A model generated the notes under the pieces. The model was not told where the DNA came from. It searched no databases and saw only the letters and a program-made list of their open reading frames with translations. Positions 49,175 to 49,631 of a stretch of 49,631 nt of DNA are shown in pieces. The translations under genes were made by a program, and so were the position numbers. Origin of the DNA: CAZFLM01 sp964519955 (lineage in GTDB: Bacteria > Armatimonadota > Chthonomonadetes > Chthonomonadales > CAJBBX01). Positions within the stretch are counted from its first letter, which is position 1; every line of letters begins with the position of its first letter. The DNA lies in NCBI GenBank assembly GCA_964519955.1, contig CAZFLM010000052.1:1-49631 (forward strand), in the 5' to 3' direction.

Positions 49175-49631
49175 TTCAGCGCCTCCACCAGATCCAGCTT
49201 CTCCCACGGGAACGCCGCGTTGCCGAAGTGCCCGTTGCGCGAGGTCTCGCGGTACGACACCTTCGTGGCATCCAGCAGCCCCAGCTTGCCGATGATCAGG
49301 CCCGGCCGCAGATCGATCGCGGCTTCCAGGCGCTTGCTGATCTCCGCGGGGTCGATCTTCGCCGTGCCGAAGGTCTCCACGAACACGCTCACCGGCTTCG
49401 CGACGCCGATCGCGTAGGCGATCTGGATCTCCACCTTGTCCGCCAAGCCCGCCGCCACGATGTTCTTCGCGCAGTACCGCGCCACATACGCCGCCGACCG
49501 GTCCACCTTCGAGGGGTCCTTGCCGGAGAAGGCGCCGCCGCCGTGCCGCGCGTAGCCGCCGTACGTGTCGACGATGGTGTACAAGGAAGTGGCGGGCAAG
49601 TCGCCCAGCAAGGGCCAACTGCCTTTCAGCA
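49168..49631 (-). CDS. metK: S-adenosylmethionine synthase, C-terminal part, cut by window edge
   Basis: From the codon at about 49582 leftward the translation (IVDTYGGYARHGGGAFSGKD, then PSKVDRSAAYVARY ... YAIGVAKPVSVFVETFGT) is unmistakable C-terminal MetK, with the conserved GGGAFSGKD loop. MetK makes S-adenosylmethionine from ATP and methionine. The frame stays open to the window edge, but the last ~16 codons (LKGSWPLLGDLPATSLYT) do not resemble the expected GGPQGDAGLTGRKI-type segment, in any frame. The 5' part of the gene is outside or lost. Confidence 0.88.
   Translation of the reverse strand, partial: LKGSWPLLGDLPATSLYTIVDTYGGYARHGGGAFSGKDPSKVDRSAAYVARYCAKNIVAAGLADKVEIQIAYAIGVAKPVSVFVETFGTAKIDPAEISKRLEAAIDLRPGLIIGKLGLLDATKVSYRETSRNGHFGNAAFPWEKLDLVEALKK

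Overview
The window is a very high-GC bacterial scaffold with two assembly gaps of exactly 100 N (8300-8399 and 18069-18168). Both gaps lie inside tandem repeats, as expected of a draft or metagenome assembly. A PEP-CTERM-type exosortase, a Wzz-like chain-length regulator and the heptose genes gmhA/gmhB point to a diderm bacterium. LexA architecture, the many dispersed hairpin repeats and the gene mix would fit Armatimonadota or another deep-branching high-GC diderm phylum, but I cannot place it firmly from sequence alone.

Layout. 1-5013 (minus): an ankyrin-repeat protein cut by the left edge, a CDGSH Fe-S protein, an S9 peptidase and mutY. 5047-5410: hairpin repeats and heptamer repeats. 5425-7603 (plus): tRNA-Pro with a consensus promoter and a long terminator hairpin, an MFS exporter and a UPF0173 hydrolase. 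7686-7892: a DUF4177-like protein. 8078-8575: a gapped 77-bp tandem array. 8778-14463 (plus): a tightly overlapping operon of zinc-ribbon protein, metallophosphatase, two membrane glycosyltransferase-like proteins, tsaE and tsaB. 14540-15175: lexA. 15711-21012 (plus): TPR protein, GalU-like nucleotidyltransferase, a second gapped repeat array, a glycoside-hydrolase-like protein and a class III aminotransferase.

21266-36131 (minus) is the centrepiece, a 15-kb exopolysaccharide locus. In transcription order it holds: Wzz, BY-kinase-like ATPase, processive GT2, a WecG/TagA glycosyltransferase fused to two STAS domains, a 43-aa membrane microprotein, a WcaF-like acetyltransferase, a Wzy/O-antigen-ligase protein, a membrane-anchored esterase, GT2, two GT4/GT1 enzymes, an EpsD-like peptidyl-prolyl isomerase and an exosortase-EpsI fusion. 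A sigma-54-type GG-N10-GC promoter lies upstream of the first gene. No priming sugar transferase, Wzx flippase, Wza exporter or PEP-CTERM substrate is visible in the window. gmhA-gmhB diverge from this locus on the plus strand.

36565-49631: gmhA-gmhB (plus), recR, an 865-aa TPR protein and an AddA-like helicase without nuclease domain (minus), larE, a secreted propeller-like protein, larB and a Gfo/Idh/MocA oxidoreductase (plus), then gpmA and a truncated metK (minus).

The most unusual material is in the repeats: (i) hairpin-core elements, one form with 8-bp terminal inverted repeats CTAGCCTG/CAGGCTAG, found solitary and in tandem; (ii) dual-hairpin elements; (iii) drifting heptamer repeats, one inside the addA reading frame.
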